The notes under the pieces were generated by a model. It did not search any database and was not told the origin of the DNA. It saw only the letters and a program-made list of their open reading frames with translations. Made by a program: the position numbers and the translations under genes. DNA of 64,000 bases from Clostridium sp. N3C (GTDB lineage: Bacteria > Bacillota > Clostridia > Clostridiales > Clostridiaceae): NCBI RefSeq assembly GCF_900095445.1, contig NZ_FMJL01000004.1:1-64000 (forward strand). Reading direction: 5' to 3'. Below, piece after piece: positions 47,626 to 56,367 of the stretch (the first letter of the stretch is position 1; each line of letters begins with the position of its first letter).

Positions 47626-48807
47626 ATTTAAAGTGTCTCTTGCGATCATTAGCTCTTCATCGGTAGGTACAACTAAAACCTTAACTTTAGAATCTTCAGC
47701 ACTAACATCTACCTTTTTACCTCTTACTGCATTTTTCGCCTTATCTATTTTAATTCCTAAGAAGCTTAGGCCATCACATACAGCTTCTCTTGTTTCTGGT
47801 GAATTTTCACCAAGACCTGCAGTAAACACTATGCAATCTACTCCATTCATTGCAGCAATATAAGCACCTATGTACTTTCTTACTCTGTAATGGAAAATAT
47901 CTAAAGCTAATTGTGCTCTTTCATTACCTTCAGCAGCAGCATTTTCAATATCTCTAAAGTCGCTACTTACTCCTGAAATTCCCAGAACGCCACTTTCCTT
48001 ATTTAATAAGTTATCTACTTCTTTAGAGGACATACCTAACTCTTCCATAAGATAAGTTAATACAGCAGGGTCCACATCTCCACTTCTAGTTCCCATAACT
48101 AATCCTTCAAGAGGTGTAAAGCCCATACTTGTATCAAAGGATTTTCCGTTTTTTATTGCAGTTACACTTGCACCGTTTCCTAGATGGCAAGTTATGATTT
48201 TTAAATCCTTTATATCCTTACCCAATAACTTAGCAGCCTCATTAGAAACATATTTATGGGAAGTTCCATGGAATCCGTATCTTCTTATTCTATTTTTTTC
48301 GTACAACTCATAAGGCAAAGCATAAATATAAGATTCCTTTGGCATAGTTTGATGAAAAGCTGTATCAAACACTGCAACCATTGGAACATTAGGCAATATT
48401 GCTTTGCAAGCTTCTATACCTACTATATTTGGAGGATTGTGCAATGGAGCTAACTTAACGCAATCATTTAAAGATTTCATAACTTCATCATCGATTATAA
48501 CAGAATCAGCGTATGCCTCTCCACCATGAACAACTCTATGCCCAACAGCACCTATTTCAGACATATTACTAATAACGCCATTCTCTGAATCTATTAATGC
48601 ATTAATGACTATTTGAATAGCTTCTTTATGATTGCTCATCTTTTGCTCAATTACATAATTTTCTCTGCCTTCTACCTTTTGAGTTAGTTTAGAACCTTCA
48701 ATACCAATTCTCTCAACTAAACCTTTAGCTAATACCTTTTCGTTTGTCATGTCAATTAATTGATATTTTAAAGATGAACTTCCGCAGTTAATTACTAAAA
48801 TTTTCAT
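47614..48807 (-). CDS. ackA: Acetate kinase
   Basis: Converts acetyl phosphate and ADP to acetate and ATP, the ATP-yielding end of acetogenic fermentation. The 397-aa protein starts [19 protein letters not shown], has [23 protein letters not shown], the [10 protein letters not shown] signature and [12 protein letters not shown]. 73 bp after pta, forming a pta-ackA operon. Confidence 0.97.
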   Translation of the reverse strand: MKILVINCGSSSLKYQLIDMTNEKVLAKGLVERIGIEGSKLTQKVEGRENYVIEQKMSNHKEAIQIVINALIDSENGVISNMSEIGAVGHRVVHGGEAYADSVIIDDEVMKSLNDCVKLAPLHNPPNIVGIEACKAILPNVPMVAVFDTAFHQTMPKESYIYALPYELYEKNRIRRYGFHGTSHKYVSNEAAKLLGKDIKDLKIITCHLGNGASVTAIKNGKSFDTSMGFTPLEGLVMGTRSGDVDPAVLTYLMEELGMSSKEVDNLLNKESGVLGISGVSSDFRDIENAAAEGNERAQLALDIFHYRVRKYIGAYIAAMNGVDCIVFTAGLGENSPETREAVCDGLSFLGIKIDKAKNAVRGKKVDVSAEDSKVKVLVVPTDEELMIARDTLNLIK

Positions 48808-48880
48808 TTTGATACACCTCGTTTTTAAATTAGTTATGTAAAGTAAATAATATAATTATAAAATACTTTACTCACAAGCT

Positions 48881-49882
48881 TTATATACCTTTTTGTGCCT
48901 GAACTGCAGTTACAGCCACCACATTAACTATATCATCAGAATTACAACCTCTAGATAAATCATTAATTGGTTTTGCAAAACCTTGACAGATAGGTCCTAT
49001 AGCTTCCGCTTTTGCAAATCTTTGAACTAATTTATATCCTATATTTCCTGCCTGTAAATCAGGGAATACTAATACATTAGCTTTACCTGCTACCTTACTA
49101 CCAGATGCCTTTTGATCTGCAACTTTTTGCACTATAGCTGCATCTAATTGCAATTCACCATCTATTAGAAGATCTGGTCTCTTTTGCTTTGCTATTTCTG
49201 TAGCCTTTCTTACTTTCTCTACCAATTCATGGTCAGCGCTACCCATGGTTGAGAAGGATAACATAGCTACCTTAGGTTCAAGGCCACATAATTTTTTTGC
49301 TGTCTCTGCTGTTGCTATAGCTATAGATGCTAATTGATCAGCATTAGGATTTGGATTTACAGCACAGTCAGAGAAAACTAACATACCTTCTTCACCAAAT
49401 TTACAATCTGGCACCATCATTATAAAGAAACTTGATACAACAGAAACTCCTGGTGCTGTTTTTACTATCTGTAAACCTGGTCTTAGCAAATCACCGGTGG
49501 TATGTACTGCTCCAGATACCATTCCGTCCACATATCCTAATTTAACCATCATTGTACCATAATATAAGGGGTCTCTAACTATTTTTTCTGCCTTTTCCAT
49601 AGTCATACCCTTATTTTTTCTCAATTCATAAAACTCTTTTGCAAATAGTGCAGTTTTATCACTGGTTTCTGGATCTTCTATAACAACTGAATCTATATTA
49701 GCGCCAAGTTCTTTAGCCTTTGCCTTTATATTATCAACATTACCAACCAATACTAATTCTGCTAGCCCATTTTTTATTATCTTTTCACAGGCTAATAGAG
49801 TTCTCTCTTCATCACCCTCTGGTAGCACTATTTTCTTTTTATCTTCCTGTGCCAACTTCCAGATTTCCTTCATTAACTCCAT
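48881..49882 (-). CDS. pta: Phosphate acetyltransferase
   Basis: Interconverts acetyl-CoA and acetyl phosphate. The 333-aa single-domain (short) form starts MELMKEIWKLAQEDKKKIVLPEGDEERTL and contains DGMVSGAVHTTGDLLRPGLQIVKTAPG and DGELQLDAAIV. The ATG at 49882 lies nine bases behind AAGGAG; the longer frame starts upstream of the promoter at 49919-49948 and is rejected. Divergent from tmcAL. Confidence 0.96.
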   Translation of the reverse strand: MELMKEIWKLAQEDKKKIVLPEGDEERTLLACEKIIKNGLAELVLVGNVDNIKAKAKELGANIDSVVIEDPETSDKTALFAKEFYELRKNKGMTMEKAEKIVRDPLYYGTMMVKLGYVDGMVSGAVHTTGDLLRPGLQIVKTAPGVSVVSSFFIMMVPDCKFGEEGMLVFSDCAVNPNPNADQLASIAIATAETAKKLCGLEPKVAMLSFSTMGSADHELVEKVRKATEIAKQKRPDLLIDGELQLDAAIVQKVADQKASGSKVAGKANVLVFPDLQAGNIGYKLVQRFAKAEAIGPICQGFAKPINDLSRGCNSDDIVNVVAVTAVQAQKGI

Positions 49883-49918
49883 AATCATTTCTCCTTTCAA
49901 TAATATGCAACTATATTT

Positions 49919-49948
49919 AATATACTCCTGCAAACATATATATTTCAA
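49919..49948 (-). promoter_or_regulatory. pta-ackA promoter
   Basis: Minus strand TTGAAA, 18-nt spacer, TATATT, in the 218-bp divergent region to tmcAL. Confidence 0.65.
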
Positions 49949-50040
49949 CAAAAAAATATAAAAACTTAAGATATTCTTTAATTAGCAATGTTAACAATTT
50001 TCTCAACTTTCTCATTATGTTAATTATTTGTTAAATAAGC

Positions 50041-50046
50041 TATAAT
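50041..50046 (+). promoter_or_regulatory. possible tmcAL -10 element
   Basis: TATAAT 55 bp before tmcAL. No good -35 hexamer lies at the right distance (TGTTAA at 17 nt), so this call is weak. Confidence 0.3.
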
Positions 50047-50100
50047 AATACTGTAACTTTTCTATTTAGAATCCAAATAATACTAATGAGGTGAAATGAA

Positions 50101-51333
50101 ATGAATATATCCGCTATAATTTGTGAATATAATCCCCTACATCAGGGCCATAAATATCAAATTGAAAAAACAAAAGAAATTACAAAGTGTGACGGGCTTG
50201 TGGCATTAATGAGTGGTAATTTTGTTCAACGTGGAGAACCAGCCATAGTTGATAAATGGAAAAGAACACAAATGGCTTTAAATAATGGAGTAGATTTAGT
50301 TATAGAACTTCCTAGCCTTTATGCCCTCTCCTCTGCAGAGTTTTTTGCTCACGGAGCAATAAGTATTTTACATAATATGTCTGTTATTACCTCTCTATGT
50401 TTTGGTAGTGAATGTGGCAATATCAGCCCTTTAATGAATATTGCTAATATATTGGTTAAGGAACCGGAAACTTATAAGAAAATCTTAAAGGAATATCTTC
50501 AGTTAGGTCTTCCTTTTCCTAAAGCACGAAGTATAGCCCTTACAGAATTTATTAAAAATTCTAATATGGATATAAATGATTTTAATTATGAAGATATACT
50601 TGCTACCTCTAACAATATATTAGGTATAGAATATTGTAAAAGTTTAATTAGAAATAAATCCTCAGTAATTCCTTATACAATAACTCGTTTAGGCTCCCAT
50701 TACAATGAGGAGAAAATTTGCGAAAACTACTCCAGTGCTACTGCTATCAGAAAACATTTAAAAGAAGAAAAATCTCTTGATATTATAAAAAATCAATTGC
50801 CACAAAGTTCTTTTGATGTTATTATGCAGCTAATAAAGGAAAATTATGAATTCTGCTTTTCATCGAAAATGTTTAAGTATATAAAATATAAATGCCTAAC
50901 GGAAGGTCCCGAATCCTTCTTAAATCTAAAGGATGTTAAAGAAGGTATTCATCACAGAATATATAAATTTATAAACACCGCTCAATCCTTAGAAGAGTTA
51001 ATACAAAATATAAAAACTAAACGTTACACTTATTCTCGCATAAGCAGATTATTAACTCAATATTTTATAGGTTTTGAAAAGTTTGACGTAGATAATTTAT
51101 TAAAAAGAGACTGTTCTTATATCAGAGTTCTAGGTTTAAATAATAAGGGTGCAGAAATACTTAAACTAATAAAAAAGAAATCAAACTTAAACATTATAAG
51201 CAAATTAAATAAAAATATAAATGATCCTCTGCTAGAATTAGATATTTTATCAACAGCGGCCTACAGTATAATTAATGAAGCTATAAACTATAATCAAGAT
51301 TTCATAAACAGCCCCATATATTTAAATTCTTAG
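50101..51333 (+). CDS. tmcAL: tRNA(Met) cytidine acetate ligase TmcAL (YlbM)
   Basis: Adds an acetyl group, from acetate and ATP, to C34 of elongator tRNA-Met. The 410-aa protein starts MNISAIICEYNPLHQGHKYQIEKT with the nucleotidyltransferase motif HxGH and has the family region GNFVQRGEPAIVDKWKRTQMAL, ELPSLYALSSAEFFAHGAI, FGSECG and SSATAIRKHL. Starts behind a GAGGTGAAATGAA site. It lies next to pta-ackA, which makes acetate, but a functional link is only suggestive; the pairing with ylbJ is common. Confidence 0.94.
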   Translation: MNISAIICEYNPLHQGHKYQIEKTKEITKCDGLVALMSGNFVQRGEPAIVDKWKRTQMALNNGVDLVIELPSLYALSSAEFFAHGAISILHNMSVITSLCFGSECGNISPLMNIANILVKEPETYKKILKEYLQLGLPFPKARSIALTEFIKNSNMDINDFNYEDILATSNNILGIEYCKSLIRNKSSVIPYTITRLGSHYNEEKICENYSSATAIRKHLKEEKSLDIIKNQLPQSSFDVIMQLIKENYEFCFSSKMFKYIKYKCLTEGPESFLNLKDVKEGIHHRIYKFINTAQSLEELIQNIKTKRYTYSRISRLLTQYFIGFEKFDVDNLLKRDCSYIRVLGLNNKGAEILKLIKKKSNLNIISKLNKNINDPLLELDILSTAAYSIINEAINYNQDFINSPIYLNS

Positions 51334-51338
51334 TAATA

Positions 51339-51430
51339 TTTAAAGCTCCCTTAAACTATAAATAAATATATGATTATGCCATAAAAGATTTCTTTAATTT
51401 TACTGTAGCAATTATTTAGGGGGCTTTAAA
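51339..51430 (+). promoter_or_regulatory. long-range helix sequestering the ylbJ ribosome binding site
   Basis: TTTAAAGCTCCC (51339-51350) can pair with GGGGGCTTTAAA (51419-51430), 12 bp with one G-T pair, across a 68-nt loop. The right arm includes the ylbJ ribosome site AGGGGG and ends one base before its TTG start. Confidence 0.5.
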
Positions 51431-52600
51431 TTGATACTATATATTATATCTTTAATTATTATTCTAAGTTTATTAACCTATATAGCAATTAAGCAAAAAA
51501 ACTTTAATGTTATTATAGTATTTTTATGTACCTGCATAGTAATTTATTTTCTCAGTTTTCCTAAACAATGTATTAACTCTACCATTTTTGGAGCAAAAAT
51601 ATTTTTTACTGCAGTATTTCCATCGATTTTTCCTTTCCTAATTATTTGCAACCTATTAATAAATTATGATGGGGTAAATATTTATTCTAAACTCTTTGGC
51701 AAGCTCTTATGCAAGCCACTAAGATTATCCAAAGCCTGTAGCCTTACTATAATAATCAGCGCTCTTTGCGGATATCCACTAGGAGCTAAATATGCCTGCG
51801 ACACCTATGAAAAATCCTTAATTACTAAGGAAGAGTGGAAAAGACTCTTAAACATCGCCTCCAATACCAGCCCTCTATTTATCGTAGGCTCCGTTGCAAC
51901 TGCTATGATGGGTATGCCAAAACTAGGATACTTACTTTTGATTTCTAATTACATATCCTGTATTATGATGTCCCTTGTAGTAAAACCAGCACCATATTAT
52001 AGAAGCTCCTACTTCAGAAATGAAGATGAAGCTGTTAAGGTAATTAATTTAGGGAGCAAATTAAAGAATAGTATTGAAAATGCCTTAAAAACCGTGCTTT
52101 CTATAGGTGCTTATATAATTTTTTTTGCAGTTCTATTAGATATAATTAGTTATAATAAATATTTTGACTTAATTTTATCAAGTTTAATTCCTAATACTTT
52201 GTTAAAAGATCTTGTTAAATACTTTATGTTGGGAATTATAGAACTAACTAAAGGTTGTCAATTAATATCTACATTAAATATATCTGTTACATTAAAAGCC
52301 ATATTAATTAGCTTTTTATCAGCCTTTAGCGGTTTATCAATAACATCTCAAGTTTACTCCTTCACTTATAAATTTCCTGAGTTTTCAATAAAAACTTACA
52401 TAAAAAGAAAAGCAGTACAAGGATTGTTTAGTTCCTTAACTACTGCAGTTCTAATGATTCCATTTAACAAGTTTTCACAAAATACCTTTAGCGGCAACTT
52501 AACAGGGGTATCTTCTAATGTAGTTTATCTTGTTTTAATTATTTTATTACTCCTACCACTATGTATTCATGGTATAAAAAAATTACTTCATGTTTCTTAA
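51431..52600 (+). CDS. ylbJ: Sporulation integral membrane protein YlbJ
   Basis: The 389-aa protein is a nucleoside-transporter-gate-domain (SpoIIM/YlbJ-type) membrane protein with about eight to ten hydrophobic segments; Bacillus YlbJ is needed for normal spore cortex formation. The family signature appears as FTAVFPSIFPFLIICNLLI, LCGYPLGAKYACDTYE and NTSPLFIVGSVATAMM. The start is a TTG at 51431 directly behind AGGGGGCTTTAAA, which can be masked by the helix above. Convergent with the next gene, overlapping it by 18 bp. Confidence 0.9.
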   Translation: MILYIISLIIILSLLTYIAIKQKNFNVIIVFLCTCIVIYFLSFPKQCINSTIFGAKIFFTAVFPSIFPFLIICNLLINYDGVNIYSKLFGKLLCKPLRLSKACSLTIIISALCGYPLGAKYACDTYEKSLITKEEWKRLLNIASNTSPLFIVGSVATAMMGMPKLGYLLLISNYISCIMMSLVVKPAPYYRSSYFRNEDEAVKVINLGSKLKNSIENALKTVLSIGAYIIFFAVLLDIISYNKYFDLILSSLIPNTLLKDLVKYFMLGIIELTKGCQLISTLNISVTLKAILISFLSAFSGLSITSQVYSFTYKFPEFSIKTYIKRKAVQGLFSSLTTAVLMIPFNKFSQNTFSGNLTGVSSNVVYLVLIILLLLPLCIHGIKKLLHVS

Positions 52601-53107
52601 TTCTTTAACATTTTCACGAATCTCTTTAGTAGTACTACTAATATCACCAACTACATTCTGAATAAATTTATCCATTTCTTCTTTAATGGCCTGTACCATT
52701 TGTTGAGTTTTAGCCTCTAACTCCTTATCTAATTGACAAAGTATTTCATCTGCATAATCTCTAGCGCCCAAGCGTATAGTCTTAGCATCCCTTTGAGCTA
52801 AGGTTATCATCTCTTGGGCTTTAGTTGTAGCTTCTTTGATTATATCGTGATTCTCCACCTGCTTCTTCATCAATTCCATGGTTTCTTTTTTTATAGCGTC
52901 ATATTCCTTATTAGCCTCATTTAGTATTCTTTCCTTTTCGCCAAGCACCCACTGAGCTTTTTTAAATTCATCTGGCAAATAGTTAATAATTTGATCAACT
53001 ATGTCTAGAACTTCGTTTTTGTCTATAAAAACTTTACCAGTTATCGGCATTTTTGGTGCGTTTTCAATTATCTCTTGTAGGTATTCCAACAATTGAATTA
53101 CATCCAT
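52583..53107 (-). CDS. Coiled-coil protein, V-type ATPase subunit E/H-like
   Basis: The 174-aa protein is mostly alpha-helical and highly charged, with a heptad-like central region (KAQWVLGEKERILNEANKEYDAIKKETMELMKKQ and later EAKTQQMVQAIKEEMDKF). It resembles the proteins annotated in clostridia as ATPase subunit E/H-like or DivIVA-like and lies beside coaD there as well. No membrane segment or enzyme motif is visible. Its 3' end overlaps ylbJ by 18 bp on the opposite strand. Function unknown. Confidence 0.75.
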   Translation of the reverse strand: MDVIQLLEYLQEIIENAPKMPITGKVFIDKNEVLDIVDQIINYLPDEFKKAQWVLGEKERILNEANKEYDAIKKETMELMKKQVENHDIIKEATTKAQEMITLAQRDAKTIRLGARDYADEILCQLDKELEAKTQQMVQAIKEEMDKFIQNVVGDISSTTKEIRENVKELRNMK

Positions 53108-53118
53108 TTTTACTCCCC

Positions 53119-53601
53119 CTACTTCGCCCTTATTTTGCTTATTACATCATCAATAATTACATCTGGAACTAGGCCTTTAATACATCCTCCAAAGGAGGCA
53201 ACCTGTTTTACAGAAGATGAACTTAAGTAAGAATATTGTGCACTTGTCATCATAAACAAAGTCTCTATAGATGAATCTAATTTATTGTTCATTAAAGCCA
53301 TTTGAAACTCATATTCAAAATCTGATACAGCCCTTAATCCTTTTATAATGACCTTTGAATTTCTTTCTTTCATAAAGGTTGTAAGCAATCCACTAAAACT
53401 TTCAACGGTTACATTTTTATAAGGTGCAACAACCTTCTTTATCAATTCTACTCTCTCTTCAATAGTAAATAAGCCTTTTTTGTCTGGATTTATTAGCACT
53501 GCCACGATTAATTCATCAAATACGCTAGCAGCTCTTCTAATTACATCTTCATGTCCGTTAGTAATAGGATCAAAACTTCCCGGATATACTGCAACTCTCA
53601 T
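53119..53601 (-). CDS. coaD: Phosphopantetheine adenylyltransferase
   Basis: Transfers AMP to 4'-phosphopantetheine, the penultimate step to coenzyme A. The 160-aa protein starts [24 protein letters not shown] with the HxGH-type TNGHED and ends in [28 protein letters not shown]. The ATG at 53601 follows GAGGAGG. Coupled to rsmD upstream. Confidence 0.97.
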   Translation of the reverse strand: MRVAVYPGSFDPITNGHEDVIRRAASVFDELIVAVLINPDKKGLFTIEERVELIKKVVAPYKNVTVESFSGLLTTFMKERNSKVIIKGLRAVSDFEYEFQMALMNNKLDSSIETLFMMTSAQYSYLSSSSVKQVASFGGCIKGLVPDVIIDDVISKIRAK

Positions 53602-53631
53602 TTTGTCCTCCTCATTCATCATCTATTAACC

Positions 53632-54192
53632 TTAACTGCTTGTATGTTCATATAGGCAAACGGTAGTATTACCATACTTTCTATGCTTTATTAATCGGAT
53701 ATCTCCATTTCCTTCATATATTGGTTCAGCACTATCAATCTTAGTTAATATTATACCGTGGCTATGTAATAACTTTCCTTCACTAATCATTTCGATAGCC
53801 TTTGGAATCATGTCTTTAAAATATGGAGGATCTATAAAAATTATATCAAAAACCTTATTTTTCTTTGCTAAATAACCTAAAGCTTCGTAAGAATCCATAT
53901 TTAGACATTCACAATTATTAGCAAAGCCGACATTTTCAACATTTTTCTTTAACCTTTCAAAAGTTACTGGATTTCTATCTACTAAAAAGCAAAAATTGGC
54001 TCCTCTACTTACAGACTCCAAACCTAAGCTACCAGTTCCTGCAAATACATCTAGTACCTCAGCATCTGGTATTCTATTTTGAATCATGCTAAACATTGCC
54101 TCCTTAACTCTATCTAAGGTAGGCCTTGTTACATCATATCCTTCTGGAGGTAATAATTTTCGTCCTTTGGCTAGCCCTGCAATTATTCGCAC
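53632..54192 (-). CDS. rsmD: 16S rRNA (guanine(966)-N2)-methyltransferase RsmD
   Basis: SAM-dependent methyltransferase of the small subunit rRNA. The 186-aa protein has MRIIAGLAKGRKLLPPEGYDVTRPTLDRVKEAMF, the SAM motif EVLDVFAGTGSLGLESVSRGA and the catalytic FIDPPY. The start is a GTG at 54192 behind GGAGG. Pairs with coaD as in most bacteria; own promoter upstream. Confidence 0.95.
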   Translation of the reverse strand: MRIIAGLAKGRKLLPPEGYDVTRPTLDRVKEAMFSMIQNRIPDAEVLDVFAGTGSLGLESVSRGANFCFLVDRNPVTFERLKKNVENVGFANNCECLNMDSYEALGYLAKKNKVFDIIFIDPPYFKDMIPKAIEMISEGKLLHSHGIILTKIDSAEPIYEGNGDIRLIKHRKYGNTTVCLYEHTSS

Positions 54193-54223
54193 CTTTTTTC
54201 CTCCTTTTTTCTATTTATTTATT

Positions 54224-54252
54224 ATTTTAACATAATGCTACTTTCTGTACAA
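54224..54252 (-). promoter_or_regulatory. rsmD-coaD promoter
   Basis: Minus strand TTGTAC, 17-nt spacer, TAAAAT, in the recG-rsmD gap. Confidence 0.65.
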
Positions 54253-54283
54253 TTCTTCATATAAATTTTGCATTATTAAACTT

Positions 54284-56311
54284 TTAATTAAAACATATAT
54301 ACTTTGAGGTTCTTTCTAAGGACTCTTTTAATTCCTCTAGTAGACCTTTATACTTTTCTTCATTATCCAGAACCTTTCTAGCTTCTCTATTAGCAACCCT
54401 AAACATATCTACATCTTGATATATATCTGCCAAAATAAGTCCCGCATCTCCACTTTGCTTTATACCAAACAAATCTCCACTGCCTCTTAGCTTCATATCT
54501 TCTTCTGCAATTTTAAAACCATCATTACTTCCTACTATAATATTCATTCTCCTTTTAATATTATCATTCTTAATATTAGCTACTAATATACAGTAGGATT
54601 TATAGCTTCCTCTTCCAACTCTTCCTCTCAGTTGATGAAGCTGAGCTAATCCAAATCTTTCAGCGTTTTCTATTATCATTACAGAGGCATTCGGTACATT
54701 TACACCAACTTCAATTACGGTAGTAGATATTAATGCTTTAATTTTCCCCTCTTTAAATTCACTCATTATTTCATCTTTCTCATTGGCTGTCATCTTACCA
54801 TGAAGCAAGGCTGTAGATATATTTTGAAAATAACTACTTTTTAATTTTTCATATAATGATTTTACCGAATGTAATTCCAAAGTTTCACTTTCTTCAATCA
54901 TAGGACAAACTATGTAAGCCTGCCTACCCTTTTGTATCTCCTCTACTACTTTTTTATAGGCTAATTCACTATTCTTTATATCAATTAAAATTGTATCAAT
55001 TTTCTGCCTTCCTGGTGGCAATTCATCTATAATAGAAATGTCTAGATCCCCATATAAAAACAAAGACAAGGTTCTAGGTATAGGCGTAGCACTCATTACC
55101 AAAACATCAATGTCCTTTCCTTTGTTTAGGAGTTTACTTCTTTGATAAACTCCAAATCTATGTTGTTCATCTGTAACAATCATACCTAAGTTTGAAAATA
55201 TCACATCATCTTCTAGAACAGCGTGAGTACCTATCACTAAATCCACACTACCATTCTTAATATCTTCTTTTAACTTAGCTTTATTCTTAGCAGTTACACT
55301 ACCGGTTAGTAAGGCTATATTAACATTAAAAGCGCTAAATAATTTAACAGCTTCATTATAATGTTGATTAGCTAATATTTCTGTAGGAGCCATTAACACC
55401 GTTTGGTACCCATTCTTAATAACATTAAATAAAGCTATAAGAGCTACAATAGTTTTACCACTACCAACATCTCCCTGTAGCAATCTATTCATAGCATAGG
55501 GACTTTTTTGATCTAATAATATCTCTCTTATCGCCCGCCTTTGTCCTTCCGTTAATTGAAAGGGGAGAGAATCTTTCAACTCTGTAAGTTCTTTGCTCAT
55601 TTTAAAAGCTATACCACCATTATTTATTCTATTATACTTTTTAAGCATAAGTATTTTTAATGAATATACAAACAACTCTTGAAATTTAAGTCTTTTTCTA
55701 GCAGCATCTAATGATTCCTTATTTTTAGGCATATGTATATTTCTTATAGCTTCATCTAAGGAAACTAAATTATAGGCTTGAAGGAGGCTGGATGGTAGAT
55801 TTTCATTTACTCTAATAGAACTTAAAACTTGTTTTATAAGCTTTAAAAGAGTGGTAGAAGTAAGACTTTTTGTTAAAGCATATTTTGGCATGATACTTGT
55901 ATTACTTTCTAAAGTCTTAATAATCTTCCCATTAGTTAAAGATTCTCTACCTTGAAACACTGTATATCTTCCTAATAATCTATAATTTTCACCTAGTTTA
56001 AAATTGTTTTTGATATAAGGTTGATTAAACCATTTACAAGTTAAAATTTTACCACCTATATCTAAGTGTATAGTAGTAATAATTTTTCCTGTCTTAGAAG
56101 TATTATCTCTATCAATTTTTACTACAGTGCCTTCAACTATACAATGTTCTCCCTTAAGAGTATTGCTACTATTTACATTACCTAAATAATCATAATCTCT
56201 AGGGAAATACAACAACAAATCTCTTACTGTAAAAATTCCTAAATTTTGTAGAAGCGTAGCTAATTTTGGGCCAACACCTTTTAATATAGAAATCTCTTGA
56301 TTGATATCCAA
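54284..56311 (-). CDS. recG: ATP-dependent DNA helicase RecG
   Basis: Reverses stalled replication forks and branches Holliday junctions. The 675-aa protein has the wedge/OB domain (TLKGEHCIVEGTVVKI) before the helicase core with Walker A GDVGSGKT at 280-287, VIGTHAV, Walker B/DExH DEQHRFG, VMSATPIPRTL and QLRGRVGRG. The start is a TTG behind GGGAGGTGAG. Follows the FakA-like gene and its terminator. Confidence 0.96.
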   Translation of the reverse strand: MDINQEISILKGVGPKLATLLQNLGIFTVRDLLLYFPRDYDYLGNVNSSNTLKGEHCIVEGTVVKIDRDNTSKTGKIITTIHLDIGGKILTCKWFNQPYIKNNFKLGENYRLLGRYTVFQGRESLTNGKIIKTLESNTSIMPKYALTKSLTSTTLLKLIKQVLSSIRVNENLPSSLLQAYNLVSLDEAIRNIHMPKNKESLDAARKRLKFQELFVYSLKILMLKKYNRINNGGIAFKMSKELTELKDSLPFQLTEGQRRAIREILLDQKSPYAMNRLLQGDVGSGKTIVALIALFNVIKNGYQTVLMAPTEILANQHYNEAVKLFSAFNVNIALLTGSVTAKNKAKLKEDIKNGSVDLVIGTHAVLEDDVIFSNLGMIVTDEQHRFGVYQRSKLLNKGKDIDVLVMSATPIPRTLSLFLYGDLDISIIDELPPGRQKIDTILIDIKNSELAYKKVVEEIQKGRQAYIVCPMIEESETLELHSVKSLYEKLKSSYFQNISTALLHGKMTANEKDEIMSEFKEGKIKALISTTVIEVGVNVPNASVMIIENAERFGLAQLHQLRGRVGRGSYKSYCILVANIKNDNIKRRMNIIVGSNDGFKIAEEDMKLRGSGDLFGIKQSGDAGLILADIYQDVDMFRVANREARKVLDNEEKYKGLLEELKESLERTSKYICFN

Positions 56312-56343
56312 AATCTCACCTCCCTGTAAATAGCCTATAATTT

Positions 56344-56367
56344 AAAAAAAGCCCTTAGGCTTTTTTT
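56344..56367 (-). terminator. strong terminator after the FakA-like gene
   Basis: Near-perfect A7-GCC-TAAG-GGC-T7 hairpin, overlapping the gene's stop codon. Palindromic, so it may also act on the plus strand. Confidence 0.85.

Noticed and set aside
49883..49951. 23-residue N-terminal extension of Pta
   Set aside because: Its start would lie upstream of the predicted promoter, and the conserved start follows AAGGAG.
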